NCBI GenBank assembly: GCA_900552565.1
Contig: USAK01000006.1
Span: 6,562-70,561, forward strand
DNA from: an uncultured Selenomonas sp.
GTDB lineage: Bacteria; Bacillota; Negativicutes; Selenomonadales; Selenomonadaceae
DNA: 64,000 bases
Reading direction: 5' to 3'
The translations under genes and the position numbers were made by a program. Positions 8,729 to 17,370 of the stretch are shown one piece after another. The notes under the pieces were generated by a model. That model saw only the letters and a program-made list of their open reading frames with translations, was not told the origin of the DNA and did not search any database. Position 1 is the stretch's first letter. Each line of letters opens with the position of its first letter.

Positions 8729-9826
8729 TCATTCGATGATACGCAGGATATTGAAGTTGCAGTCACAGGCTGCAGGAATCCTGCCAGCTTCCTTGATGAT
8801 GCGGATGATATTGTCTTCGCTGAGTGCCGTCGGACTCTTGGCACCGGCATCGTGCAGGATGGTCTCCTTATGGATGGTGCCATCGATATCATTAGCGCCA
8901 AAACCTAAAGCGACCTGTGCGACCGGCACGGTCAGCATGACCCAGTACGCCTTGATGTTCTTGAAGTTATCGAGCATGAGACGCGAGATGGCCATCGTGC
9001 GCAAATCATCCCACATGCTCGTCTGTTTGATGCGTTTGCCGAGCTCCGTATGCTTCGGCAAAAACGGGAAACAGATGAAGGTCTGGAAGCCGCCCGTCTC
9101 ATCCTGCAGCTCACGCAGGCGCAGCAGATGGTCAACGCGTTCCTCCAGCGTCTCGATATGACCGTAGAGCATCGAAGCATTTGACTTAATGCCGAGTTTA
9201 TGGGCCGTGCGCGCCACGTTGAGCCATTCATCAGCCGTGGCCTTATTCGGGCAGAGCTCGCCGCGCACGCGGTCCGAGAGAATCTCCGCGCCGCCGCCCG
9301 CAATCGCCTGCAGGCCGCCGCGGTCGCGCAGCTGGCGCAGTACTTCCTCGATGGAAAGCCCAGAAATCTCCGCAAAATGCGTGATTTCAACCCCAGTAAA
9401 GCCCTTCATATAAAGCTTCGGGAATTTCTTGTGCAGGGCTTCGACAATGCCGAGATAATCCTCAAACGACCACGTCGGATGCAGCCCCGAGACAACGTGC
9501 AGTCCGGCGAGATTCGGGTCTTTCATGGCATCTTCCACAACAGCAATGGCCTGTGCCTTGGTCATGGCATAGGCACCTTTTTCATCAGCGTCACGGCCAA
9601 AGGCACAGAACTTGCAGTGAGACGTGCAGATATTTGTCAGATTGACATGGCAGTTGACATTGTAGTAGACGATGTCTCCGCATTTTTCCTTGCGCACATG
9701 GTCGGCAAGTGCCCCGAGCCAGGCAAGGTCATGGCAGTGAAACAGGCGGATGCCGTCCTCCCGTGTCAAACGCTCACCGCGCATCACCTTTTCTTCAATA
9801 TCCTGATATTCACGCGTAGCTAACAA
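8729..9826 (-). CDS. mqnE: Aminofutalosine synthase-like radical SAM enzyme
   Basis: MqnE joins SAM to 3-[(1-carboxyvinyl)oxy]benzoate to give aminofutalosine. The 365 residues hold Cys67-X3-Cys71-X2-Cys74 (CTSHCKFC), VVSGLHPTWSFEDY, AIAGGGAEILSDRVR and GFGANDIDGTIHKETI, all typical of MqnE. The start appears to be TTG 9826, with GGAGG 7 nt upstream; no ATG is suitably placed. First gene of a four-gene menaquinone operon. mqnA and mqnD are not in this window. Confidence 0.85.
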   Translation of the reverse strand: MLATREYQDIEEKVMRGERLTREDGIRLFHCHDLAWLGALADHVRKEKCGDIVYYNVNCHVNLTNICTSHCKFCAFGRDADEKGAYAMTKAQAIAVVEDAMKDPNLAGLHVVSGLHPTWSFEDYLGIVEALHKKFPKLYMKGFTGVEITHFAEISGLSIEEVLRQLRDRGGLQAIAGGGAEILSDRVRGELCPNKATADEWLNVARTAHKLGIKSNASMLYGHIETLEERVDHLLRLRELQDETGGFQTFICFPFLPKHTELGKRIKQTSMWDDLRTMAISRLMLDNFKNIKAYWVMLTVPVAQVALGFGANDIDGTIHKETILHDAGAKSPTALSEDNIIRIIKEAGRIPAACDCNFNILRIIE

Positions 9827-9982
9827 GACAAGACCTCCATATATCTTATTTATACGTCGCTGCCTTTATCCTAAGCAGCATAAATCCGTTTACAAACGCT
9901 CTCTATTATATCATTGAAATGACTTCTTTCCTAGGAAAAACGGAAAAACATCCGTTAAAGTCATGAAGTTCCATAGACAACA

Positions 9983-10019
9983 AAAGAAAGTGCCTTCATA
10001 AAAAGAAGGCACTTTCTTT
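9983..10019 (-). terminator. Terminator of the Crp/Fnr gene
   Basis: A 15-bp perfect stem (AAAGAAAGTGCCTTC and its complement, 7-nt loop), T-rich on both sides, lies 24 nt past the Crp/Fnr stop. Confidence 0.85.
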
Positions 10020-10043
10020 CATGCACAAATATCGTGCTAAAAA

Positions 10044-10778
10044 TCAAAGATACTCTTCGAACCGCTCCATATCCAGCACGCGGATGCGTTTGCCGGCCAC
10101 CTCCAGAAGACCATCTTTCTGCATGGCCGAGAGCTCCCGCGACAGCGAGGGCCTGGTGACGGCGAGATACGCTGCGAGATACTCGCGGCTGGCCGTCAGG
10201 GCAATCTCCCCCTTGGCATCCATATTCTGGAACAGGAAACGTACGATTTTTTCACGCAGGCTGCCGCTGGCCAGCACCTTGATGCGGCCATGCATGAAAT
10301 AGGCCTTGCGCGCAAAGACACGCATGAGGTTGCGCTCAACCAGCAGGGCACTGCGCGTCGGCACTTTATTTTCATCCCCCAGCCGGAAAAAACTGCTGCC
10401 GATTTCCAGAAGTTCCGTCTCTTTTGCCGCTTCGACATAAATATCGTACGGACGCTTGAGCACTTCGTAGACCTCGCCAAACATATCGCCTGGCTCGTTG
10501 ATTTCCGATACGAAGATGCGGCGTCCGGAAAAGGTATCCTTGAGAATATGGACTTCGCCATGCAGCAGAATGTAAAGCGAATGCGGCATATCGCCATCGT
10601 AAAAAACGATTTCTTCCGGAGCGAATGTATGGCGCCGGACCTGACTCGAAGCCATAAGTTCCTGGATTTCCGCATCGTTCATGCCTGCGGTCAGGCTGCT
10701 GCAGCGCAGGATGGAACTCACGGGAGCGTTCTTATCAGCGAGGCAGCTGCAGGCTGGATTTTTGCTGTCCCCGCTCAT
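10044..10778 (-). CDS. Crp/Fnr-family transcription regulator
   Basis: A 244-residue regulator with an N-terminal cyclic-nucleotide-binding-like beta barrel (residues about 30-150) and a C-terminal winged helix with SREYLAAYLAVTRPSLSREL as recognition region. Three cysteines occur near the N-terminus (Cys10, Cys12, Cys26), but the spacing is not that of a classical FNR cluster, so the signal is unknown. Its ATG overlaps the stop of the flavin reductase gene by 4 nt (ATGA), implying co-translation and perhaps a redox or flavin-related role. Related Firmicute proteins respond to NO, heme or redox stress. Confidence 0.88.
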   Translation of the reverse strand: MSGDSKNPACSCLADKNAPVSSILRCSSLTAGMNDAEIQELMASSQVRRHTFAPEEIVFYDGDMPHSLYILLHGEVHILKDTFSGRRIFVSEINEPGDMFGEVYEVLKRPYDIYVEAAKETELLEIGSSFFRLGDENKVPTRSALLVERNLMRVFARKAYFMHGRIKVLASGSLREKIVRFLFQNMDAKGEIALTASREYLAAYLAVTRPSLSRELSAMQKDGLLEVAGKRIRVLDMERFEEYL

Positions 10779-11278
10779 TCCTTGACGAGCAGCTTTTCAA
10801 TCTCTGCGACGTACATCGTATGATAATCGTTCTTGTACCATTTTTCATCGCAGCCCTTGTCAATGAAGAATTCCGAAGCCAGCGGCTGGGCATAGAGTTT
10901 GCGGCAGAGCATCGTCACACGCGCTTCATCAAAATACGTGCGGCCGTTATCGTGCTCAACCGTCAGGCCGGCTTTCTTGATTTTGTCTTCATCGCGGCCC
11001 GAGACCGTGCCGAAATAATTCATCATCTTGCGGTAATCTTCCGTAAAAACCGAAAGCGTCAGCCCCTCGGCCTTATCGACGAATTCCTTCGTATAGCGCG
11101 TCGGACGGATAAAGATGAAGGCTACAGGTTTGCCCCACATGATGCCAAGGCCACCCCACGAAGCTGTCATCGCATTGGACTTGCCCGCATATTCGCCCGT
11201 GACGAGCAGCCATTCTTTACCAATGACCTTGAACGGACTCTCATTAAAATCGAACGGAGAAACTTCTTTTACTGCCAT
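10775..11278 (-). CDS. Flavin reductase-like (flavoredoxin-type) protein
   Basis: A 167-residue FMN-binding split-barrel protein. MTASWGGLGIMWGKPVAFIFIRPTRYT and VFTEDYRKMMNYFGTVSGRDEDK are characteristic of the flavin reductase-like domain found in flavoredoxins. Such proteins bind FMN and move electrons to small acceptors. ATG 11278 is preceded by AAAGGAAG; a longer frame upstream lacks a ribosome site. It is the first gene of a two-gene unit with the Crp/Fnr regulator. The 130-bp upstream region holds a DnaA-box cluster. Confidence 0.85.
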   Translation of the reverse strand: MAVKEVSPFDFNESPFKVIGKEWLLVTGEYAGKSNAMTASWGGLGIMWGKPVAFIFIRPTRYTKEFVDKAEGLTLSVFTEDYRKMMNYFGTVSGRDEDKIKKAGLTVEHDNGRTYFDEARVTMLCRKLYAQPLASEFFIDKGCDEKWYKNDYHTMYVAEIEKLLVKE

Positions 11279-11330
11279 GCTGCTCTTCCTTTCTATAAAC
11301 CAGAAGACCGGAGACCGGAAATCCTTAAAG

Positions 11331-11406
11331 TTATGCACATCTTATCCACAAAACGCAGGGGATATCCACAGGCTGACCATGGATATCCCCAATTTTCTGT
11401 GGATAA
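11331..11406. other. DnaA-box cluster 2
   Basis: TTATGCACA (11331-11339), TTATCCACA (11342-11350), a one-mismatch ATATCCACA (11362-11370) and TTATCCACA on the minus strand (11406-11398) lie within 76 bp upstream of the flavin reductase gene. A nested inverted repeat, GGGGATATCCA (11358-11368) with TGGATATCCCC (11380-11390), sits between them. The arrangement resembles cluster 1: a tandem pair one helical turn apart, then inverted boxes. Confidence 0.6.
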
Positions 11407-11409
11407 AGC

Positions 11410-11850
11410 TTATTTTTTCTCTTCTTCCTGCTTCAGAGCATCATCGAGCGTATGCCAGGCAAGGACTGCACATTTGACGCGGGCCGGCATATTCGAGACG
11501 TTCTTGAGGGCAAGAGCTTCGTCGAGCTCCTCGAGTTCATCATCATCCGTAATCTCGCGCTTAATCATGCCGATAAACTTTTCAGCGAGTTCCTTGGCCT
11601 TCTCGACTTTCTGACCGCGGATGAGGTCAATCATGATATCGGTCGAAGCCTGCGAAATGGCACAGCCAACGCCCGTAAACGATGCGTCTTTGACAACGCC
11701 ATTCTCAATCTGCAGCTCAAGCGTAATCTCATCGCCGCAGCTCGGGTTATGTCCCTTGAGGGAGCAGGTCGCGTGGTCAAGATGATGCTTGTTCTCCGGA
11801 TTGCGGCTGTGTTCGCCGATGAGCTCCGTGTAAATATCAGCAAGTGCCAT
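11410..11850 (-). CDS. sufU: SufU zinc protein / IscU-like sulfur acceptor
   Basis: A 146-residue NifU/IscU-family protein. The conserved Cys ligands appear in HNPSCGDEI, TGVGCAISQAS and ARVKCAVLAWHTL, with the insertion usual in Firmicute SufU. SufU accepts persulfide sulfur from SufS during Fe-S cluster assembly in the cytosol. Its start overlaps the 3' end of sufS by 14 nt. Last gene of sufCBDSU. Confidence 0.93.
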   Translation of the reverse strand: MALADIYTELIGEHSRNPENKHHLDHATCSLKGHNPSCGDEITLELQIENGVVKDASFTGVGCAISQASTDIMIDLIRGQKVEKAKELAEKFIGMIKREITDDDELEELDEALALKNVSNMPARVKCAVLAWHTLDDALKQEEEKK

Positions 11851-13075
11851 AACCGAGGACCCCCCTTACCTTCTTGAGTGCATCAATCCAGCGGTCGATG
11901 TCCTCGCGCGTATTATAAAGGTAGAAACTTGCACGGCAGCTGGCGTTCTGACCGAGGTAGCGGTGCAGCGGCTGCGCGCAGTGATGGCCCGCACGGATGG
12001 CGACGCCGTAGCTGTCGAGGATGCTTGCGACGTCATGCGGATGAACATCCTTGACGTTGAACGCGATGATGCCTGTCTTATTGTCGCGCGTCGAATCGCA
12101 GCCATAAAGCTCGATGTACGGCAGCTCACGCAGCTGCGGCAGAGCGTAATCAACAAGGTCTTTCTCGATGGCCTCGATGCGGTCAAACGTGATGTTCTCG
12201 AGATAATCGATGGCAGCCGTAAGACCGGCGGCACCGCCGACATTCTGCGTGCCGGCTTCGAATTTCGCCGGCAGCTCGGCATACGTCGTATTCTGTTCTT
12301 CGACGTACTCAATCATGTCGCCGCCGCGCAGGAACGGAGGCATGACATCGAGGATGTCATACTTGCCATAGAGCACGCCAATACCCATCGGGGAAAGCAT
12401 CTTGTGGCCGGAGAAGGCGAAGAAATCGCAGTCCATATCGCGGACATCGACTTTCATATGCGCGACGCTCTGCGAGCCGTCGACCACGACGACTGCACCG
12501 ACGCTGTGGGCCTTTTTGATGACTTTCTTGACATCATTCTTGAGGCCGAGCACGTTCGAGACCTGCGTCACTGCGACGATTTTCGTCTTTTCCGTGATTT
12601 TCGTCTCGATATCCTCGTCCGAGAGGTTGCCGTCTTTCTCAAGATAGATGTACTTGAGGACAGCACCCGTCGATTTGGCAACGAACTGCCACGGCACGAG
12701 GTTGCTGTGATGCTCCGAAATCGTGATGACGATTTCATCGCCGGCCTTGACGTTGTTCAGGCCATAGCTGTAAGCCACGAGGTTCAGCGCTTCCGTCGCG
12801 TTCTTCGTGAAGATGATTTCGGCAGGACGTGCGGCATTGATGAATTTCGCCGTACGCACGCGTGCATTTTCGTAAATTTCCGTTGCCTTGACGGAAAGAG
12901 CATAGGCGCCGCGGTGCGGATTGGCATTGCAGCCGCCATAGTAGCCGCAGATGGACTGGATGATCTGTTCCGGCTTCTGCGTCGTCGCGCCATTATCGAG
13001 ATAAGCAATCTGCTTCCCGTTCATCTTCCTCTTGAGGAGCGGGAAGTCTTTCAAAAATTCCTGTGCATCAGCCAT
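11837..13075 (-). CDS. sufS: SufS cysteine desulfurase
   Basis: A PLP-dependent group II cysteine desulfurase that releases sulfur from cysteine as persulfide for the SufBCD scaffold. The 412 residues show YLDNGATTQKP at the N-terminus, the PLP-lysine motif FFAFSGHKMLSPMGIGVL, and RAGHHCAQPLHRYLG with the catalytic Cys. ATG 13075 follows AGAGGAGA; an open frame extends further upstream inside sufD but has no ribosome site. It overlaps the end of sufD by 8 nt. Confidence 0.95.
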   Translation of the reverse strand: MADAQEFLKDFPLLKRKMNGKQIAYLDNGATTQKPEQIIQSICGYYGGCNANPHRGAYALSVKATEIYENARVRTAKFINAARPAEIIFTKNATEALNLVAYSYGLNNVKAGDEIVITISEHHSNLVPWQFVAKSTGAVLKYIYLEKDGNLSDEDIETKITEKTKIVAVTQVSNVLGLKNDVKKVIKKAHSVGAVVVVDGSQSVAHMKVDVRDMDCDFFAFSGHKMLSPMGIGVLYGKYDILDVMPPFLRGGDMIEYVEEQNTTYAELPAKFEAGTQNVGGAAGLTAAIDYLENITFDRIEAIEKDLVDYALPQLRELPYIELYGCDSTRDNKTGIIAFNVKDVHPHDVASILDSYGVAIRAGHHCAQPLHRYLGQNASCRASFYLYNTREDIDRWIDALKKVRGVLGYGTC

Positions 13076-13904
13076 TCGAAAGTCTCCTCTGCAAATACGT
13101 ATCAATTTCTTTCTTGAGCTCTTCTTCCGGAATGCGGTCGAGCACCGGATTGAACGAAGCCTCGACGACGAGGCGCTGCGCCTCGGAAAGGTCAAGGCCG
13201 CGGCTCATGAGATAGAAGAGTTTATCCTCATCCATCTTGCCGACGGAAACGGCATGATGGCCATCGACATCATCCTCATGCGACAGCATGATTGGCACAC
13301 TGCGGTTGCGGACGTTCGGGGAAAGCAGCACGACTTCCTCATTCTCACGACCAACCGAGCCTTTCGCGCCTTCAAGGAAATCAAGCGTGCCGCGGAAAAT
13401 CTTCTCGCTCTCGCCGAGCAGCGCACCGCGGACCTGCATATTGGCGTCCGTGCGCTTGCCGCCCTGACGAATCACATAGTTGAGGTCGATGAGGCTCTTG
13501 CCGTCACCGAAGTAAAGCCCCCAGACGTCGGCCTTAGAATCGTCGCCGGCGAGGTCAACGTAGAGTTCCGTTGCCGTCTGCTTGGCACCGGCCTCGACGA
13601 CCGTATAGGAAAATTCTGCGCCTTTGCCGACAAACACTTTGACGCGGCAGGTGTAGAGCTTATCGTCCGGCACAAGCTGGGCATTGACGAGATGGAGCTT
13701 CGCCCCGTCCTCGATATGCACCTGCAGTTCGTACTGGCCGCCCTCGCGCTGCGTCAGGATGACCTCGTCCTCTTTGCCCGCTTCTACGAGCAGCTTCTGC
13801 GTCTTTATATTTTCATCGATATCCGCCGGGATCCTGCTCTCATTGACGCCGAGCCAGCGCCAGGTACGCATGGGGATCCGGGAGAATGTTTTCAAATCTG
13901 CCAT
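13068..13904 (-). CDS. sufD: SufD, Fe-S scaffold subunit
   Basis: A 278-residue SufB/SufD-family beta-helix protein: MADLKTFSRIPMRTWRWLGV at the start, RGTLDFLEGAKGSVGRENEE and the C-terminal SVGKMDEDKLFYLMSRGL. It is shorter than proteobacterial SufD. SufD forms the SufBC2D complex with SufB and the ATPase SufC. The start lies one base after the sufB stop, implying tight coupling. Confidence 0.9.
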   Translation of the reverse strand: MADLKTFSRIPMRTWRWLGVNESRIPADIDENIKTQKLLVEAGKEDEVILTQREGGQYELQVHIEDGAKLHLVNAQLVPDDKLYTCRVKVFVGKGAEFSYTVVEAGAKQTATELYVDLAGDDSKADVWGLYFGDGKSLIDLNYVIRQGGKRTDANMQVRGALLGESEKIFRGTLDFLEGAKGSVGRENEEVVLLSPNVRNRSVPIMLSHEDDVDGHHAVSVGKMDEDKLFYLMSRGLDLSEAQRLVVEASFNPVLDRIPEEELKKEIDTYLQRRLSNG

Positions 13905-13905
13905 A

Positions 13906-15333
13906 TCAGCCCATCGTCCCTTCCAATTCAATATTGACCAAGTTATTCATCTCTACAGCGTACTCGAGCGGCAGCTCCTTCGCAATCGGTTCAACGAAGC
14001 CGCGGACAATCATCGCACGTGCTTCATCTTCGTCGATGCCGCGCGACGTCAGGTAGAAAATCGCCTCATCGCTGATGCGGCCGATTTTTGCCTCATGTCC
14101 GATATCGGCCTCATCGCCCTCGATATCCATGACCGGCAGCGTATCGCTGCGCGATTCGTTGTCGAGCATCAAAGATTCGCAGTTGACCGAGCATTTGGCG
14201 AACGGTGCACGGCGCGTAACCTTGACAGCGCTGCGGTACGTGGCCTTGCCGCCGGCCTTCGAAATCGTACGCGTGTTAATGTTGGCCGACGTATGCGGGG
14301 CCGCGTGAATGACGCTGGCACCCGTATCGAGATTCTGTCCCTTCGAGGCGAACGTGACACCCGTGAACTCGCAGCGTGCGTTCTCACCGTGCAGGATGCT
14401 GCACGGATAGAGGCACGAGACATGCGAGCCAAAAGAACCCGAGACCCACTCGATGATGCCGTCTTTTTCGACGAGAGCGCGTTTCGTGTTAAGGTTCATC
14501 ATATTGCGCGACCAATTCTCAATCGTCGAATAGCGCAGGCGCGCGCCTTCCTTGACAAAGAGCTCGACGCAGCCGGCATGGAGATTCGTGACATTGTACT
14601 TCGGCGCCGAGCAGCCTTCGATGAAGTGCAGGCTCGCCCCTTTTTCCACGATAATCAGCGTGTGCTCGAACTGGCCGGCACCTGCGGCATTGAGACGGAA
14701 ATACGACTGCAGCGGAATCTCGACATGTACGCCTTCCGGCACATAGACGAACGAACCGCCCGACCAGACCGCACCGTGCAGGGCCGCAAATTTATGGTCT
14801 TTCGGCGGCACGAGCGTCATGAAGTATTCCTTGACGATATCCTCGTGTTCGCGCAGTGCCGTTTCCATATCCGTGTAGACAACGCCCTGCTTGACGAGGT
14901 CATCCTGGATGCTGTGATAGACGACTTCAGAGTCGTACTGAGCACCGACGCCGGCGAGGCTCTGTTTCTGCTCAGCCTCAGGAATGCCGAGGCGGTCAAA
15001 CGTATTCTTGATGTCCGTCGGCACTTCCTGCCAGTTGCCCGTCATCTTCGCATCCGGCTGAACGTAAGTGACGATATCGTCCATATTGAGTTCGGAGATA
15101 TCCGGCCCCCACGTCGGCAGCGGCAGCGAATTGTAGACTTCCAGGGATTTCAAACGGAAATCGAGCATCCACTGCGGGTCGTGTTTGCGCTTCGAGATAT
15201 CGCGAATGATATCTTCTGTCAGACCGCTCTTCGTCTTGTAGACGGAGTGGTCCGCATCTTTTATATCATAGAGCGTACGCTCAATATCTTCGACATACGT
15301 CTTCTTTTTCGGTACAAATTTTTCTTCAGCCAT
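13906..15333 (-). CDS. sufB: SufB, Fe-S cluster scaffold
   Basis: A 475-residue SufB, close to family length. Family blocks include FRLKSLEVYNSLPLPTWGPD, YFRLNAAGAGQFEHTLIIVE, the Cys-containing HFIEGCSAPKYN, and the C-terminal AKIGRISDEAIFYLTSRGID. It builds nascent Fe-S clusters with SufC and SufD. ATG 15333 follows TGAGG in the GTGA at the sufC stop; a GTG four codons upstream is less likely. The radical SAM and glutamate synthase enzymes encoded nearby all need such clusters. Confidence 0.95.
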   Translation of the reverse strand: MAEEKFVPKKKTYVEDIERTLYDIKDADHSVYKTKSGLTEDIIRDISKRKHDPQWMLDFRLKSLEVYNSLPLPTWGPDISELNMDDIVTYVQPDAKMTGNWQEVPTDIKNTFDRLGIPEAEQKQSLAGVGAQYDSEVVYHSIQDDLVKQGVVYTDMETALREHEDIVKEYFMTLVPPKDHKFAALHGAVWSGGSFVYVPEGVHVEIPLQSYFRLNAAGAGQFEHTLIIVEKGASLHFIEGCSAPKYNVTNLHAGCVELFVKEGARLRYSTIENWSRNMMNLNTKRALVEKDGIIEWVSGSFGSHVSCLYPCSILHGENARCEFTGVTFASKGQNLDTGASVIHAAPHTSANINTRTISKAGGKATYRSAVKVTRRAPFAKCSVNCESLMLDNESRSDTLPVMDIEGDEADIGHEAKIGRISDEAIFYLTSRGIDEDEARAMIVRGFVEPIAKELPLEYAVEMNNLVNIELEGTMG

Positions 15334-15341
15334 GGCGTGCC

Positions 15342-16097
15342 TCACTTTTCTGCCTGGGCATCGAGGATGTGCGTGAAGCCGCGGCGGTTGATTTCATCGA
15401 TGAGCTCCGGGCCGCCCTCTTCGACAATCTCGCCGTTGATGAGGACATGAACCTTATCGACCTTGAGTTTCTCGAGGATACGCGTGTTGTGCGTGATAAT
15501 CAGGCAGCTGTTGTTCTCATTGTGGAACTTCGCTACGCCTTCCGAGACAATCTGCACGGCATCGACATCGAGGCCGGAATCCGTCTCATCGAGCAGCGCA
15601 AGTTTCGGATTGAGCATGAGGAGCTGCAGGATTTCGTTGCGTTTCTTCTCGCCGCCCGAGAAGCCGACATTCATGTAGCGCTCAGCATACTCCGGTTTCA
15701 TCTTGAGCTCTTCCATCGTTGCCTTAAGCTGACGGCGGAACGGGATGATCTTGACGCGTTCGCCGGAAATCGCCTGCTTCGACGTACGGATCATGTTCTC
15801 GACCGTGATGCCTGGAATCTCTTCCGGCGTCTGGAACGAAAGGAACAGGCCCTTGCGCGCGCGCTCGAAGGTCTTGAGGTCCTTGATGTCCTCGCCTTCG
15901 AACTCAATCGTGCCAGAGGTGACCTCATATTTCGGATGGCCCATGATGATATTCATGAGGGTCGACTTGCCGGAGCCATTCGGTCCGAGGATGACATGTA
16001 CTTCACCCTTATCGACGTTCAGGCTCAGGCCTTTGAGGATTTCCTTGCCTTCGACACCAGCATGGAGATCCTTGATGTCCAAAAGATTCTCTGCCAT
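15342..16097 (-). CDS. sufC: SufC ATPase
   Basis: A 251-residue ABC-type ATPase: Walker A GPNGSGKST, Q-loop SFQTPEEIPG, signature FSGGEKKRNE, Walker B LALLDETDSGLDVDA and the switch His in LIITHNTR. It powers the SufBC2D scaffold. The ATG at 16097 follows AAAAGGAGA. First gene of the suf operon, which here runs C-B-D-S-U rather than the Bacillus C-D-S-U-B order. Confidence 0.96.
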   Translation of the reverse strand: MAENLLDIKDLHAGVEGKEILKGLSLNVDKGEVHVILGPNGSGKSTLMNIIMGHPKYEVTSGTIEFEGEDIKDLKTFERARKGLFLSFQTPEEIPGITVENMIRTSKQAISGERVKIIPFRRQLKATMEELKMKPEYAERYMNVGFSGGEKKRNEILQLLMLNPKLALLDETDSGLDVDAVQIVSEGVAKFHNENNSCLIITHNTRILEKLKVDKVHVLINGEIVEEGGPELIDEINRRGFTHILDAQAEK

Positions 16098-16171
16098 ATG
16101 TAAAACTCTCCTTTTAAGATCGATACTCTGGATTTTTAATCCTTACAAAATTACTCGGGATTGATAAATTC

Positions 16172-16200
16172 ATTGTATGGCCTATATCCGAAAAAGTCAA
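16172..16200 (-). promoter_or_regulatory. suf operon promoter
   Basis: TTGACT (16200-16195) and TACAAT (16177-16172) on the minus strand with a 17-nt spacer, about 75 nt ahead of sufC. No recognisable IscR or SufR operator was seen. Confidence 0.75.
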
Positions 16201-16252
16201 TAGCCATAGCCATAATCTATAAGCTTCATCTATATATATGCGCAGATTTCAT

Positions 16253-16280
16253 AAAAAAAGCTTCCCAAAAGCGGGAAGCT
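16253..16280 (-). terminator. Terminator of the HAD phosphatase gene
   Basis: An 8-bp perfect stem (AGCTTCCC with GGGAAGCT, 6-nt loop), with a T-run in the minus direction. Confidence 0.85.
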
Positions 16281-16328
16281 CTATGATAAATATCACAAAA
16301 ACCTATGAAACTGCGTTTTATGTTTCGT

Positions 16329-17153
16329 TCAGTTCAGAAAGTCAAAATGACGGCTGAGCGAGGCAGCAATGCCATCCTCATTGTTCGACAGCGTGATTTC
16401 GTCGGCCATATCCTTGAGCTCATCGCAGGCGTTGCCCATGGCCACGCCATGACCGGCAAAATCGAGCATGCTCATGTCATTCTGGGCATCGCCAAAAGCC
16501 ATGACCTCGCTACGCTCGATGCCAAGACGCTCGCAGACACGCGCGAGCGACGCCGACTTGCTGACGCCTTTGACCGTCGCCTCATAGAACCACGGTGCCG
16601 ACTGTACAAAGGAAAGTTCATCCTCAAAGCCGCGGCGGATGTCCGCAAGGTGCGGCACGAGAATCTCATTCGGCGCCGCCGTCAGGATCTTAACCGGCGA
16701 GAAACCGCGCGCCTCCACCGCATCGGCGATATTTTCGACAATCTCGATGCGCAGATTGTTGTTGCGGCTCTCATCCTGCACCTTGTGACGGCTGGCATCC
16801 GTCGTAAAGATGGAAACACCGTCATCGACAATCGGGGAAAGCTCCGGATAAGCCTCCAGATGACGCAGGAAGCGCAGGGCTGTTCCGCGGCCGATGGCCT
16901 GCGAGTAAAGGATTTCGCCCGTCGTCGCATCCTCGATGCGGCCGCCATTATAGGAAAGCAGCAGCCCGTGATGCTTCTTGAGGTCAAGGGCACCCGCCTC
17001 ACGCGCAAGTCCCGGCGCCTGGCGGCCGGAGGCCAGCACGACAGTCACGCCATGGCGCTGTACAGCAAGAAGCGCCTCGCGCGTCTTCGGCGTAATCTTC
17101 TTTTCATCATTATTGAGCGTGCCATCGAGATCGAGAGCAATCATCTTATACAT
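16329..17153 (-). CDS. Cof-type HAD-superfamily sugar-phosphatase
   Basis: A 274-residue class IIB HAD hydrolase with all four motifs: DLDGTLNN (nucleophile Asp), VVLASGRQ, Lys in TVKGVSKSASL, and FGDAQNDMSML (metal-binding Asp). Such enzymes dephosphorylate sugar phosphates, FMN or PLP; the substrate cannot be predicted. ATG 17153 follows AAAGGA. It is divergent from the LacI gene and has its own terminator. Confidence 0.85.
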   Translation of the reverse strand: MYKMIALDLDGTLNNDEKKITPKTREALLAVQRHGVTVVLASGRQAPGLAREAGALDLKKHHGLLLSYNGGRIEDATTGEILYSQAIGRGTALRFLRHLEAYPELSPIVDDGVSIFTTDASRHKVQDESRNNNLRIEIVENIADAVEARGFSPVKILTAAPNEILVPHLADIRRGFEDELSFVQSAPWFYEATVKGVSKSASLARVCERLGIERSEVMAFGDAQNDMSMLDFAGHGVAMGNACDELKDMADEITLSNNEDGIAASLSRHFDFLN

Positions 17154-17370
17154 CTGTTGTGTTCATCCTTTCCGGCAGTGCCGCCGCTGTCCCTTCACTC
17201 ATTTTCGGTGAAGAGACAAAAACAATCCTGGTATCGCAAAACCAATTAACCGCGACCATTATAGCAGAAAAAAGAAACTCCAGCAATCGGCAAAAGCCGC
17301 AGGCAGGAAATACGAAGCTCAAGCACGAATAAAAAATGCAGGAATCTATAATATAGAAGGAAGATATACC

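Noticed and set aside
13684..15450. A 588-codon plus-strand open frame opposite sufB/sufD
   Set aside because: Antisense shadow of well-supported suf genes; composition is typical of reverse-complement reading.
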